A stretch of DNA of 47,664 nucleotides from Dehalococcoidia bacterium (GCA_021295965.1 JAGWBI010000006.1:70174-117837), one strand, 5' to 3'; positions 1 to 8,556 are shown, numbered from the stretch's first letter. Program-made: numbers and translations. Notes: a model not told the origin generated them from the sequence alone.

Positions 1-98
1 CAGGTACGCCTCTGGCGTGCTGAGTACACGAAAAAGTAGGGCAAATAGTTGCGTACCCCCGGCCGTCCGCTGACAACGAAGTGAAATCCTGCCTTCCA
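1..98 (+). repeat. Dispersed repeat A, copy 1
   Basis: This non-coding stretch at the window edge is present again in inverted orientation at 8400-8521. Positions 8-41 match the other copy exactly over 34 bases, and similarity continues to about position 98. It lacks a 23-base block, containing a TCCGCC/GGCGGA palindrome, that interrupts copy 2. A shorter third match (about 20 bases) lies at 8641-8660. The element has no open reading frame. Positions 99-293 hold nothing else I can name apart from the ribosome binding site of the next gene. Confidence 0.85.
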
Positions 99-293
99 AG
101 TTCAACCACCAACCAGCCAACAAAAAAGGAGCTAAGCCAGCCCAACACCGCCACCATACCCAATCCTCACAATCCCCATCATCCGGCTAATCCTGCTTCA
201 GACTAGACCGCGTCGCCGTCCCCTGCTAAACTGCGGCCATCAACCGAAACCGTTGTTTCAGCACGCACGCGCGCAACGCAAGGAGAGGCCGTT

Positions 294-1538
294 ATGCTGA
301 TTGGCCATTTCACCGAACAGCCCTGGCAGGATGAATCATCCGGCCTCATGGGCACCCAGAGCACCGACCTGGGCATCTCCAACAGCAACTATAAGCCCGA
401 CATCGGCGCCCAGCTCTACAACCGCTACCTCGACGAGAAGGTCTATGCCGAGGAGATGGGCTTCGACGCCGTGATGCTCAACGAGCACCACTCCACGCCC
501 TTCTGTATGCAGGGCGTCACCAACGTCGGCGCGTCCATCCTGGCCCGCATCACCAACAAGGTCAAGATCATCATCCTGGGCAACGTCCTCCCCATCTGGG
601 ACGACCCCCTGTGGCTCGCCGAGCAGCTGGCCATGATCGACATGATCTCCCACGGCCGCCTGGTGTCCGGCTTCGTTCGCGGCGGCGGCCGCGAGAGTTG
701 GTCCCATAACTCGCCGCCCAACTTCAACCGCGAGCGGTTCGAGGAAGCCCACGACCTCATCCTCAAGGCCTGGACCGAGGACGGCCCCTGGCGCTGGGAG
801 GGCAAGCACTTCCACTATCGCTACGTCAACCCCTGGGCCCGGCCCCTGCAGGAACCTCACCCGCAGATCTGGATCCCGTCCACCGTCTCCGTCGAGACCG
901 TGAAGTGGTGCGCCGAGCATCGCTATCCGCTGGTCCTCCTCGCCACTCGCCTGGAGCCCACCCGCGAAGCCTTCCAGCTCTACCACGACACCGCCGCCGA
1001 AAACGGCTACGAGTCCGGCACCCAGAACGTCGCCTACCTGTGGAAGGTCCACGTTGACGAGACCGAGGAACTGGCCGAGGAAGTCGGCCGCAAGTACCTC
1101 TCCGGCGTCAGCAACCCCTTCCTCGCCGGCAACGAGGGCGGCATCAACCCCGCCATCATGAACCTGCCCGGCCATACCTCCCGCACGTCCCGCCGGCTCT
1201 CCGCCGCCGCCTTCGGGCCCGCCGGCCGCTTCGGCGCCAACCGCCGTCCCTTCGAGGACCAGGTCGCCGACAGCACCATCATCACCGGCACCCCCAAGAC
1301 GGTCATCCCCAAGATCCGCGAGGTGCTCGAGTACCTGCGCCCCGGCAGCGTGTTCTTCTGGGACGGCGATGGCGCCATGACCCACGAGGACCAGATGCGC
1401 AGCCTCCGCCTCATGGGCGAGGAAGTCATCCCCGCCGTCCGCGAAATGGGCAAGGAACTGGAGCTCTACTCCCCCTTCGAGGTGGACCCCCGCACCAACC
1501 GGCCCATCGCGGAAACCGCCACCAACACCGCCGACTAA
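294..1538 (+). CDS. LLM class flavin-dependent monooxygenase
   Basis: The 414-residue product has the bacterial luciferase-like TIM-barrel pattern. Near the N-terminus it carries an early FDAVMLNEHH segment, followed by ILGNVLPIWDDPLWLAEQLA and MIDMISHGRLVSGFVRG, the usual order in this superfamily. Such enzymes use reduced FMN or F420 to oxidise small organic substrates in the cytoplasm. The substrate cannot be read from sequence. The start is supported by an AAGGAGAGG Shine-Dalgarno just upstream of the ATG. A hairpin terminator follows the stop. It is the first of five luciferase-like genes here and is longer than the other four. Confidence 0.9.
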   Translation: MLIGHFTEQPWQDESSGLMGTQSTDLGISNSNYKPDIGAQLYNRYLDEKVYAEEMGFDAVMLNEHHSTPFCMQGVTNVGASILARITNKVKIIILGNVLPIWDDPLWLAEQLAMIDMISHGRLVSGFVRGGGRESWSHNSPPNFNRERFEEAHDLILKAWTEDGPWRWEGKHFHYRYVNPWARPLQEPHPQIWIPSTVSVETVKWCAEHRYPLVLLATRLEPTREAFQLYHDTAAENGYESGTQNVAYLWKVHVDETEELAEEVGRKYLSGVSNPFLAGNEGGINPAIMNLPGHTSRTSRRLSAAAFGPAGRFGANRRPFEDQVADSTIITGTPKTVIPKIREVLEYLRPGSVFFWDGDGAMTHEDQMRSLRLMGEEVIPAVREMGKELELYSPFEVDPRTNRPIAETATNTAD

Positions 1539-1561
1539 CCCGGCAATACGCTTGCCATGCT

Positions 1562-1594
1562 GTAGGGGCGAATAATCATTCGCCCCTACGTTTT
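1562..1594. terminator. Hairpin terminator between convergent genes
   Basis: A perfect 12-bp stem (1562-1573 with 1578-1589) and a 4-base loop are followed by GTTTTT, the form of an intrinsic terminator for the plus-strand gene. It lies between convergent gene ends at 1538 and 1617. Its outer GTAGGGGCG/CGCCCCTAC arms are shared with hairpins at 5499-5527 and, in part, 26749-26777, so it also belongs to a dispersed palindrome family. Confidence 0.8.
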
Positions 1595-1616
1595 TCCCCC
1601 ATATTGTTCGGAGACG

Positions 1617-2198
1617 CTATCGCCGCACCCGCGCCGGATGCTCGAACAGCTGCGCCAAAGGCAGGTTGAAATCAGAGAACAAAGGAGTCGTCAGGGTGTC
1701 TGAAGCTGTGAGTACGGCACGCTCACGGTAGCGGCCATCGTCGCCTAAATCCAGCGCCGTGAGCGTGTTCGAGAAACCGTCCAGAATCCAGTATTCCGGA
1801 ACGCCAGCCTGCTCGTACAGGGTGCGCTTCGTCACCAGATCCCGGTTGCGGTCGGAGGACAGCGCTTCCACCACAATGTCCGGCGGGCCTGTGATAACCG
1901 TTGGTCCAATGATGTCGGTACGCTCCGCGCGAACGACGATGATGTCGGGCCCCAGAGCACTGTTGGACGAAACCACCACGCCAGCCGTTCCCATGACTAT
2001 GCCCGCTCCAGTCAGCATCACACTTTGGGACAAATAGGTCGTCAGTAGTGTGACAAGAATTTCATGGTCTGGAACAGGAAAGGCGGCCATATACACAACC
2101 CCATTGATGAGTTCGCAACGTTGCTCCATTTCGGGCAAGTCCAAAAACTGCGCCAGGGTCATCCGAGTGCCCGTCCTGATGTCAGGTGTAGTCGTCAT
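1617..2198 (-). CDS. Uma2 family endonuclease-like protein
   Basis: The 193-residue product has the Uma2 layout: an N-terminal MTLAQFLDLPEMEQRCELIN segment, then GPDIIVV, PPDIVVEALS and GVPEYWILDG in order. Uma2 is a PD-(D/E)XK nuclease-fold family, very common in Cyanobacteria and Chloroflexota, whose cellular role is poorly known. The acidic residues in PDIIVV and VVEALS are the expected active-site positions. The ATG at 2198 is chosen because homologues begin close to MTTTPD. A GTG at 2252 would overlap the stop of the upstream oxidoreductase and add 18 residues. It is one of three Uma2 genes in the window. Confidence 0.85.
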   Translation of the reverse strand: MTTTPDIRTGTRMTLAQFLDLPEMEQRCELINGVVYMAAFPVPDHEILVTLLTTYLSQSVMLTGAGIVMGTAGVVVSSNSALGPDIIVVRAERTDIIGPTVITGPPDIVVEALSSDRNRDLVTKRTLYEQAGVPEYWILDGFSNTLTALDLGDDGRYRERAVLTASDTLTTPLFSDFNLPLAQLFEHPARVRR

Positions 2199-2251
2199 GG
2201 CAACTGCCCCAATCGGTGAACTGGCGACATTGTAACATCCTGTTGGAATCA

Positions 2252-3361
2252 CTATGCCACCACGATGCGCCGCCCCTCGTCGCTGGACTGACGGATGGCA
2301 TCAATAAACCGGTGCAACTCAATCGCGTGGTCAAAGTCCGGCACGGCGGGCCCGCCGTTATCGGTCCCCCGTATCGACGCCGCGAACTGGCTGTAAAGCT
2401 GGCCCACGTTATAGGCCGCGCCGCCGGGTATCTCCGGCGCCAGGTGCAACTCCTCCGCCGGCGTCAGGTCTTGCAGGTCGTTGCTGCCGCCCCGCGCGCC
2501 TCGGATGGTAACCTGCTGCAACTGGGGCGAATCCACCGAAACCGCCACCAGCGTACCCTCTTCGCCGTAGATCTCCATGCGATAACCGCTACCGGCCCAG
2601 GCGGTGCTCCCGATCTGCACCGACCCCACGCCGCCGTTCTGCAGGTTGCCGCTGACCAGCACGTTGTCCGGCGAGGTGACGGGAAGGTCCTGACCTGTAT
2701 CGGATTCGTGCCAGGTGGTCGCCTGGGTGCTGACTACCGTGGCCACATCCGCAAACTCGCCCACCACGCTGCACAGCGCGTCGATGGTATGCCCGCACGC
2801 GATTGTGAGGGTGTGCGCTCCCAGGTCATCCTCCCGCTGCCAGGTACGCCCCGAATCCCGCGACAGCACGCCCTCCCGCATCAGCCTGACATGGCAGGTC
2901 ATCACCCGGCCCACGTACCCGTCGGCCACCAGGTTTCGCAGATGGACGATGGCCGGATTGGCCCGCGCCTGCAGCCCCACGGCCGTCTTGACACCCTGCT
3001 GCCGGGCGAGGTCGGCCATCTCAATCGCCTCGGCGGTGGTGCGTCCCAGCGGCCATTCCGTGAAGGTATGCTTGCCGGCCCGCAGCGCCGCCGTGGTCGG
3101 CTCGTAGTGTCGGGGCACTCGCAGCGAGATGGTGGCGGCCTCGATGTCCGCGTCAGCCAGCATCCGGTTGTAGTCGTCCCACGCGCTGCCCGCGTTGAAG
3201 GCTGCTTTTGCCTCGTCCGCCGACTCCTGTCGCGTGGTACAGACAGCAGCCAGGTCAAAGTCAGGATGTGCCTGCAACGCCGGCAAATGCGCCCGCGGCG
3301 ACCACCCCTGGTGAATATTCGCTCCAATCAGTCCAATCCGAATGGGCTGCTGCGTAGTCAT
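2252..3361 (-). CDS. Gfo/Idh/MocA family oxidoreductase
   Basis: The 369-residue protein starts with a Rossmann NAD(P)-binding segment (IGLIGANIHQGW, residues about 8-19) and continues with the Gfo/Idh/MocA C-terminal domain. The family oxidises or reduces sugars, inositols and similar hydroxy compounds. The usual EKP motif, whose lysine helps bind the cofactor and substrate, reads TEWPLG here, so tryptophan replaces lysine. Known EWP-type members resemble Gal80-like proteins, so activity is uncertain. The start has a GGAGG ribosome site 8 bases upstream. It is divergent from the aldo/keto reductase and precedes a Uma2 gene. Confidence 0.85.
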   Translation of the reverse strand: MTTQQPIRIGLIGANIHQGWSPRAHLPALQAHPDFDLAAVCTTRQESADEAKAAFNAGSAWDDYNRMLADADIEAATISLRVPRHYEPTTAALRAGKHTFTEWPLGRTTAEAIEMADLARQQGVKTAVGLQARANPAIVHLRNLVADGYVGRVMTCHVRLMREGVLSRDSGRTWQREDDLGAHTLTIACGHTIDALCSVVGEFADVATVVSTQATTWHESDTGQDLPVTSPDNVLVSGNLQNGGVGSVQIGSTAWAGSGYRMEIYGEEGTLVAVSVDSPQLQQVTIRGARGGSNDLQDLTPAEELHLAPEIPGGAAYNVGQLYSQFAASIRGTDNGGPAVPDFDHAIELHRFIDAIRQSSDEGRRIVVA

Positions 3362-3493
3362 GGCCTTGCCTCCTGTCCGTCTCCAAGCGTCTGTTCATGC
3401 CTGGTTGCGGCCATCGTAACACAAGCACGATACGTACTTGCGCGGGGTGTTACAATCGGCACCATCCGCCATCACACCAAACTTGGTGCCTCA

Positions 3494-4513
3494 ATGACGC
3501 TCCCACAGGAAGCCCATCTAAGGTTTGTGGAAAACCTGCCCATCTGCCGCATCCTGAACGGCATGTGGCAGGTATCGGGCGCGCACGGTCGCATAGACCC
3601 GGAAGCCGCTCTCAATGCCATGATCGCCTACCATGACGCAGGTTTCACAACCTGGGACCTGGCCGACCACTACGGTCCCGCCGAGGATTTCATCGGCGAG
3701 TTCCGACGACGTATCGCCGCTGAGCGGGGCGACGCTGCGCTATCTGAAATGCAGGCGTTCACCAAATGGGTGCCGCGCGCCGGCCCGATGACGCGAGAGA
3801 TCGTCGAAAACAACGTCGGCATCTCCCTCCGCCGCATGGGTGTTGAGCGGCTTGACCTGCTCCAGTTCCATTGGTGGGAGTACCAAGATAAACGCTACCT
3901 GGACGCGCTTTCCCACTTGGCCGACCTGCGCGACCAGGGCAAGATCCATCGTGTTGCGCTGACCAATTTCGATACCGAGCGGTTGCGCGAAATCGCGGAC
4001 AACGGCATCCGAATCGTGTCCAACCAGGTGCAGTACTCCCTGATCGACCGCCGGCCTGAGGTGCAGATGTCCCAGGTCTGCGAGGAACAACGGGTGTGGC
4101 TCCTACCCTACGGCGTCCTCTGCGGCGGGCTGCTCTCCGACCGCTACCTTGGCCAGCACGAACCGGGCGCCAACGCCCTCAACACCGCCAGTCTCCGCAA
4201 GTACAAGCAGATGATTGACGCCTGGGGCGGCTGGCGCCTGTTTCAGCAACTCTTGTCCGTCCTCAAGAACGTTGCTGACAAACATCAAGTTAGCATTGCC
4301 AACGTGGCGATGCGTTACATCCTGGAGCGGCCGGCGGTTGCGGGCGTGATCATAGGCGCCCGGCTGGGTGTGGCAGAACACATTGCCGAAAACGCCAGGG
4401 TTTTCAGCTTCCAACTGGACGTAGATGACCAGAAAGCCATCGAAACGGTTCTGACTAACGCCCGCGATCTTTACCAAATCATCGGAGACTGTGGCGACGA
4501 ATACCGCCGCTAA
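3494..4513 (+). CDS. Aldo/keto reductase
   Basis: The 339-residue protein has the aldo/keto reductase catalytic set in order: Asp and Tyr in WDLADHYGPAE, Lys in AFTKWVPR and His in LLQFHWWEY, followed by the NADPH-binding region with VIIGARLG near the C-terminus. It should reduce an aldehyde or ketone using NADPH in the cytoplasm. The open frame runs back to 2216, but that part is antisense to the neighbouring oxidoreductase. The ATG at 3494 gives the family's normal N-terminus. It is followed after about 78 bases by a monooxygenase on the same strand. Confidence 0.88.
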   Translation: MTLPQEAHLRFVENLPICRILNGMWQVSGAHGRIDPEAALNAMIAYHDAGFTTWDLADHYGPAEDFIGEFRRRIAAERGDAALSEMQAFTKWVPRAGPMTREIVENNVGISLRRMGVERLDLLQFHWWEYQDKRYLDALSHLADLRDQGKIHRVALTNFDTERLREIADNGIRIVSNQVQYSLIDRRPEVQMSQVCEEQRVWLLPYGVLCGGLLSDRYLGQHEPGANALNTASLRKYKQMIDAWGGWRLFQQLLSVLKNVADKHQVSIANVAMRYILERPAVAGVIIGARLGVAEHIAENARVFSFQLDVDDQKAIETVLTNARDLYQIIGDCGDEYRR

Positions 4514-4591
4514 ATGTTTTTGGCGGTCTGACCGTGATTCCGGCGGATGCAGGAATTTATAACCGCACATCAAGAACCTGTTGAGGTTTCC

Positions 4592-5494
4592 ATGCAAATC
4601 GGCGCAATATTTCCGCAAACCGAGATCGGCCCCGACCCGGTCGCCATCCGTGATTACGTGCAGGCGGTCGAGGAGATGCAGTTCGACTACTTGTTCATCG
4701 CCGACCACGTGCTTGGCGCGGATCCGGCCCACCACGAGCATGTCCGCGGCAGTTACTACACCTACCACAGCGTCATCCACGAATCACTGACGACGCTGGC
4801 GTTTATCGCCGCCCTCACGTCTCACATCCGGCTGATCACCGGCATCCTCATCTTGCCCCAGCGTCAGACCGCGTTGGTGGCCAAGCAGGCAGCGGAGATC
4901 GACGTGCTCAGCGGAGGTCGCCTGACCCTGGGGATCGGTGTCGGCTGGAACCACGTGGAGTTCGAGGCGCTGGGCGAGGATTTCACCAATCGCGGCATCC
5001 GCTCCGAGGAACAGATCGATCTGATGCGCGTCCTCTGGACGCAGGAAGTGGTGGACTTTGAGGGCCGTTGGCACACCGTCGGTTCCGCCGGCATCAAGCC
5101 CCTCCCGGTCCAACAGCCCATACCGGTATGGTTCGGCGCCGGCGGCTCGGCCGGACCCGTACCGAGGGACGTCGTGCTGCGGCGCATCGCCCGCATGGGC
5201 GACGGCTGGTTCCCCAGCTTCGGTCCCGACGACACCGCCCGTGCCGTGCTGGACAAGATGCAGACCTACATCGCCGAAGCCGGCCGCCAACCCTCCGACG
5301 TGGGTTTGGCCGGACGAATTCGGATGCCCGACAAGACGCCAGACCAGTGGCTGGCTGAAGTCGAAGGCTGGCAGTCACTGGGCGGCACGCATGTCATGGC
5401 CGAAGCGCGACGCGGCCCCCTCAGCACCGTGGATCAGCACATCGACGCCATGCGCCAGTTCCGAGAGGTCATCCCGGTGGGTTGGGGGCAATGA
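4592..5494 (+). CDS. LLM class (F420-type) oxidoreductase
   Basis: The 300-residue protein is luciferase-like. It begins MQIGAIFPQTEIGPDP, has FIADHVLG, then TGILILPQRQTALVAKQAAEID and VLSGGRLTLGIGVGWNHVEFEALG, and ends with the typical DKTPDQWLAEVEGW region. This subgroup is often annotated as F420-dependent. The cofactor and substrate are not proven here. The ATG at 4592 is preferred over one at 4547, because the family starts at MQIG and a TGAGG stands six bases upstream. It probably shares a transcript with the aldo/keto reductase and ends at a palindromic terminator. Confidence 0.9.
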   Translation: MQIGAIFPQTEIGPDPVAIRDYVQAVEEMQFDYLFIADHVLGADPAHHEHVRGSYYTYHSVIHESLTTLAFIAALTSHIRLITGILILPQRQTALVAKQAAEIDVLSGGRLTLGIGVGWNHVEFEALGEDFTNRGIRSEEQIDLMRVLWTQEVVDFEGRWHTVGSAGIKPLPVQQPIPVWFGAGGSAGPVPRDVVLRRIARMGDGWFPSFGPDDTARAVLDKMQTYIAEAGRQPSDVGLAGRIRMPDKTPDQWLAEVEGWQSLGGTHVMAEARRGPLSTVDQHIDAMRQFREVIPVGWGQ

Positions 5495-5498
5495 AAAC

Positions 5499-5527
5499 GT
5501 AGGGGCGGGTTTCAAACCCACCCCTAC
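5499..5527. terminator. Palindromic hairpin between convergent genes
   Basis: Two 14-base arms (5499-5512 and 5514-5527) pair with one C/A mismatch around a single central base. The element sits in a 37-base gap between convergent gene ends at 5494 and 5532 and nearly fills it. There is no long T run, so termination is inferred from position and stem strength. It is nearly identical to the element at 26749-26777. Confidence 0.7.
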
Positions 5528-5531
5528 ATCG

Positions 5532-6401
5532 CTACCGAGACCCGGTGGTGTACGGAGTGTCCCCCAAGGGATGCGCAGCCCATTTGCCGGCCTCCACCGC
5601 GGTCAGGAAGTCGGTGACCAGCTGATTGAAAAGGGCCGGCTCCTCCAGGTTGATGGCGTGGCCGCACTGGGGCAGCACCGCCAGACCGCTGTGGGGAATG
5701 TGCCGTTTCATCATGATTGACGGCTCCACGCAGGGGTCGTCCTCGTCGCCGATCATGATGAGCGTGGGCACCTGGAGTTGGTTCATCTGCGGTATCAGCT
5801 GGTCGATGGTGGGCCGCTTCAGCTGAACGCCGCGGAAGGTGTAAGCCGAGCCGCGTGCGTTGTGCCCCAACAGCAGGCGCATGAATTCCTCGTATCCGTG
5901 CGGATCCTTGCGCTGCAACTGCACCCGCGTCGGCCCGCTGCCGTAGTCCTTCATCACCGGCGGCGTGCCTTCGGCCAGCAGCCGCGCCGCCATGGCCTCC
6001 CCGCCGGTGCGGAACGCCTCGGTGTGCGTCGTGCCGGAGCCGGCCGACGCTACGATGATGGCCCGACAGCGTTCGGGATAGCGCAGCGCGAAGTTCAGGG
6101 CCACGTTGCCGCCCATGGACAGGCCGCCGATGTATGCCTGTTCGATGCCCAAGTGGTCCATCAAACGGCGCAGGTCCTCTATCGTGATGTCTTGGGAATA
6201 CAACTCCGGGTCCGTTGGCACGTCCGAAGGCGGATAACCCCGGTCGTTGTAGGTGATGACCCGGTAGCGGTGGCTGAAATAGCGCACCTGCTGCTCCCAG
6301 CTCTCGTAGGAGCCGGCGAACTCGTGGCTCCAGATGAGTGGAAATCCCTCACCAGTGGACTGGTAGAAGATATGGACGCCGTCAGAGTCGAAGGTAGGCA
6401 T
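5532..6401 (-). CDS. Alpha/beta hydrolase
   Basis: The 289-residue protein has an alpha/beta hydrolase fold with nucleophile Ser95 in IGGLSMGGN, an acid residue in LIMIGDEDDP (Asp219-222) and His248 in CGHAINLEEP. An oxyanion region is seen around IWSHEFAG. Such enzymes hydrolyse esters, lactones or C-C bonds such as ring-cleavage products. The substrate is unknown. A GGGAG stands eight bases before the ATG. A Uma2 gene lies 42 bases upstream on the same strand. The gene ends against a palindrome shared with the convergent monooxygenase. Confidence 0.9.
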   Translation of the reverse strand: MPTFDSDGVHIFYQSTGEGFPLIWSHEFAGSYESWEQQVRYFSHRYRVITYNDRGYPPSDVPTDPELYSQDITIEDLRRLMDHLGIEQAYIGGLSMGGNVALNFALRYPERCRAIIVASAGSGTTHTEAFRTGGEAMAARLLAEGTPPVMKDYGSGPTRVQLQRKDPHGYEEFMRLLLGHNARGSAYTFRGVQLKRPTIDQLIPQMNQLQVPTLIMIGDEDDPCVEPSIMMKRHIPHSGLAVLPQCGHAINLEEPALFNQLVTDFLTAVEAGKWAAHPLGDTPYTTGSR

Positions 6402-6443
6402 TAATGCGCTCCCAAATTAATCAGAAATTTCTCGCCGGAACGA

Positions 6444-6995
6444 TCAGCGATGCCGCCGGAACAGTTGCCACACCGGAACGCTGAACCCGGGCAGCAGGTC
6501 TCCGCCGTCCAGCACGTCATCCTCGCCCAAGACCTCCGGTTCCTCACCCAGCCGATAACGAGTAACGGAGGTGCGCTCCGGGTCGCCGTACCACACTTCT
6601 TGGGAGCCGAAATCCAGCCACATCTGGGCGCGTTCCGCAACCATGCGTGGAGTGTCGCTGGGGGATTTGATCTCCACAACAAGGTCCGGCGCCCGCTCGG
6701 GGTAGCCTTCAGCGGTTTCCGCCGGGTGGCCCGGGCCGAACCAGGCCAAGTCAGGAGCGCGGACCGTGTCCGGATTGGATTCCAGTTTGTAGCCGTGGTT
6801 ATCGCCCACCGTGCCGAAGTCGTTGGCGTCGGCATAATTGCCAATCGCAAGCCCAAACCTGTGCGATACAACGCCGTGTCCTTTCCCCGGAGGCGGCATC
6901 TCGATCAGCACCCCTCGTACCAACTCCTGCCGGTTACCGTTGTCGGGCAGCAGCATCAGCTCTTCGGCCGTCATCAATTTCCGTGCGGTTGTCAT
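6444..6995 (-). CDS. Uma2 family endonuclease-like protein
   Basis: The 183-residue protein has the Uma2 pattern: MTAEELMLLPDNGNRQELVR, RAPDLAWFGP, ERAPDLVVEIKSPSD and QEVWYGDP. The PDLVVEIKSPSD segment carries the expected D, E and K of the PD-(D/E)XK core, which looks more complete than in the copy at 1617. The function in the cell is unknown. It lies between a BNR-repeat gene upstream and a hydrolase downstream on the same strand, and it is separated from the former by a tandem repeat. The Shine-Dalgarno is weak. Confidence 0.87.
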   Translation of the reverse strand: MTTARKLMTAEELMLLPDNGNRQELVRGVLIEMPPPGKGHGVVSHRFGLAIGNYADANDFGTVGDNHGYKLESNPDTVRAPDLAWFGPGHPAETAEGYPERAPDLVVEIKSPSDTPRMVAERAQMWLDFGSQEVWYGDPERTSVTRYRLGEEPEVLGEDDVLDGGDLLPGFSVPVWQLFRRHR

Positions 6996-7056
6996 GTTGC
7001 ACCAGTCTGCCGGATGCGCCTGTTTTCAGCATTGTAGCATCAAAGACCCCTCTCCC

Positions 7057-7180
7057 TTTGGGGGAGAGGGGCATCATCCTTCGACAGGCTCAGGATGAGC
7101 GGTATGGGACCGCTAGTCTTTGGGGGAGAGGGGCATCATCCTTCGACAGGCTCAGGATGAGCGGTATGGGGCCGCTAGTC
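7057..7180 (+). repeat. Two-copy 62-bp tandem repeat
   Basis: Two adjacent 62-base units (7057-7118 and 7119-7180) differ by about one base. Each unit contains TCATCCT and AGGATGA arms able to form a stem, with a TCGACAGGCTC loop, and a GGGGGAGAGGGG tract. A partial third start (GTTGGGGGTGAGGG) follows and is coding. The repeat overlaps the stop codon of the BNR gene, so its last codons and stop are part of, or the source of, the repeat. The whole gap 6996-7174 is explained by this element. Confidence 0.9.
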
Positions 7181-8161
7181 GTTGGGGGTGAGGGCCAGGG
7201 AGCGGATTTCTCCGAACTCCTTCTGCAGCTTGTCCCAGTTGTCGCCGCCGTCGGTGCTGACGTACACGTAACCGTAGATGCTGGCGGCCACCATGACGTC
7301 GGAGACGTGGGGGCTGGCGGCGAACCAGTACACCACGGAGTTGGGCGTCTGCGACAGCGATGGCGCGTCCCAGGAGCTGCCGGCGTCCCGGGTGCGGCGG
7401 ATGGCGCCGGTCACGCCGGGGATGGTGTCGCCGTTGCCGACGAACATGACGCTGGGGTTGTCGGGCTTGATGACCATGCCACGGCAGTAGGAGCGGGTGT
7501 CCTCGGCGTGGAACCGGGGGAACTCGTGGAGCTCCCAGCTCTCGCCCTCGTCGTTGCTGGTGGAGATTCCGAAGGGGGTGGTGCAGTAGATGGCGGAATC
7601 GGGGCCGGGCTTGAGGGCCATGCCGTGGATGTCGCCGTGGAAGGGGTCGGGGCCCAGGTCGGGCAGGCGAGTCCAGTTGTCGCCGCCGTCCAGGCTGCGG
7701 TACACGCCGTCCACCTCGATGCCAGCCCAAACGGTGCGGGTGTCGCGGGGGTCGACGATGATGTTGGTAGTGCGCGGGATGCCGATGGGGCAGGGCATGG
7801 TCACGCCCAGGTCCAATGACTCCCAGGACTTGCCGCCGTCCCGCGAGCGGAAGGCGTTGGGGCGAGTGCCGACGAACACGGTGTCACTGTCGTCGGGATC
7901 CACGCCCACCGACCAGATCTGCAGGTCGTCCATGGGCGACTCGACGTACTCCCAGGTGAAGCCGTTGTCGTTGGAGCGGAACAGGCCGCTGTCCGTGCCG
8001 GCGTAGATGCGATGCCGTTTGCCGGGATCAACGGCCAGCGCCCGGATGTTGCACTCGGTGGGCAGCGGATTGCGGATGCGGTTCCAGCTCTCGCCGCCGT
8101 CGGGGCTGACCGACAGCCCGCCGCCAACGGTTCCGACGCTGATGGTGTAGTTTCCAGCCAT
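7175..8161 (-). CDS. BNR/sialidase-like beta-propeller protein
   Basis: The 328-residue protein is made of repeated blades with Asp-box-like motifs: SPDGGESW, SNDNGFTW, SRDGGKSW, SLDGGDNW, SNDEGESW and STDGGDNW, spaced roughly 45-55 residues apart. These are typical of BNR propellers (sialidase and photosystem-II-assembly-like proteins). No catalytic sialidase residues can be assigned and no signal peptide is seen, so a binding or scaffold role, or an unknown hydrolase, is possible. The ATG at 8161 has a near-ideal AAGGAGG site. A TCCGCC/GGCGGA palindrome abuts that site. The stop lies within the 62-bp tandem repeat. Confidence 0.85.
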   Translation of the reverse strand: MAGNYTISVGTVGGGLSVSPDGGESWNRIRNPLPTECNIRALAVDPGKRHRIYAGTDSGLFRSNDNGFTWEYVESPMDDLQIWSVGVDPDDSDTVFVGTRPNAFRSRDGGKSWESLDLGVTMPCPIGIPRTTNIIVDPRDTRTVWAGIEVDGVYRSLDGGDNWTRLPDLGPDPFHGDIHGMALKPGPDSAIYCTTPFGISTSNDEGESWELHEFPRFHAEDTRSYCRGMVIKPDNPSVMFVGNGDTIPGVTGAIRRTRDAGSSWDAPSLSQTPNSVVYWFAASPHVSDVMVAASIYGYVYVSTDGGDNWDKLQKEFGEIRSLALTPND

Positions 8162-8172
8162 AATAACCTCCT

Positions 8173-8187
8173 TCCGCCACTGGCGGA
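8173..8187. repeat. TCCGCC-NNN-GGCGGA palindrome in a leader
   Basis: Two 6-bp arms surround a 3-base loop. On the minus strand the hairpin ends directly at the AAGGAGG ribosome site of the BNR gene. It is one of six copies of this short palindrome in the window. Confidence 0.75.
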
Positions 8188-8399
8188 CGCGAAAAGCGTA
8201 AAAGGGATGGGCCACGGGCGCCGATACAGTACGCCCTATTGGGCGCATGATAGCACAGCAGAGGACCCTCCTGTGGCCAGGATTTCGGCAGAATCAGGAT
8301 TTGCTGGATCAGAGGATTTTCAGGATTGGTTGTTCCGGTGGGTTACGGTGTTTCGGTGGCTTTGCCCCTTGCTGGCTTGCTGGGGAGTTGTTGGAATTA

Positions 8400-8521
8400 G
8401 GAAGGCAGGATTTCCCGCCAGAGGCGGACTTTGCAGCACTTCGTTGTCAGCATACGGCCGTGGGGTACGCAACTATTTTTCCCTACTTTTTCGTGTACTC
8501 AGCACGCCAGAGGCGCGCCTG
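8400..8521 (-). repeat. Dispersed repeat A, copy 2, with nested insert
   Basis: Read on the minus strand, this copy matches positions 1-98 closely. It is interrupted at 8414-8436 by 23 bases containing a TCCGCC/GGCGG palindrome that copy 1 lacks. This shows that the small palindrome can be gained or lost as a unit. The surrounding stretch 8188-8925 contains no convincing gene. It holds only repeats and AT-richer filler. Confidence 0.85.
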
Positions 8522-8556
8522 CGCGCGGGCACGGACAGTCCCGGTGGTCGAGGCGG

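Noticed and set aside
2216..3493. A continuous plus-strand frame joining this stretch to the aldo/keto reductase (765 residues)
   Set aside because: The first 425 residues are antisense to a clear Gfo/Idh/MocA gene and have the Arg/His/Pro-rich look of a shadow frame. The reductase starts at 3494.
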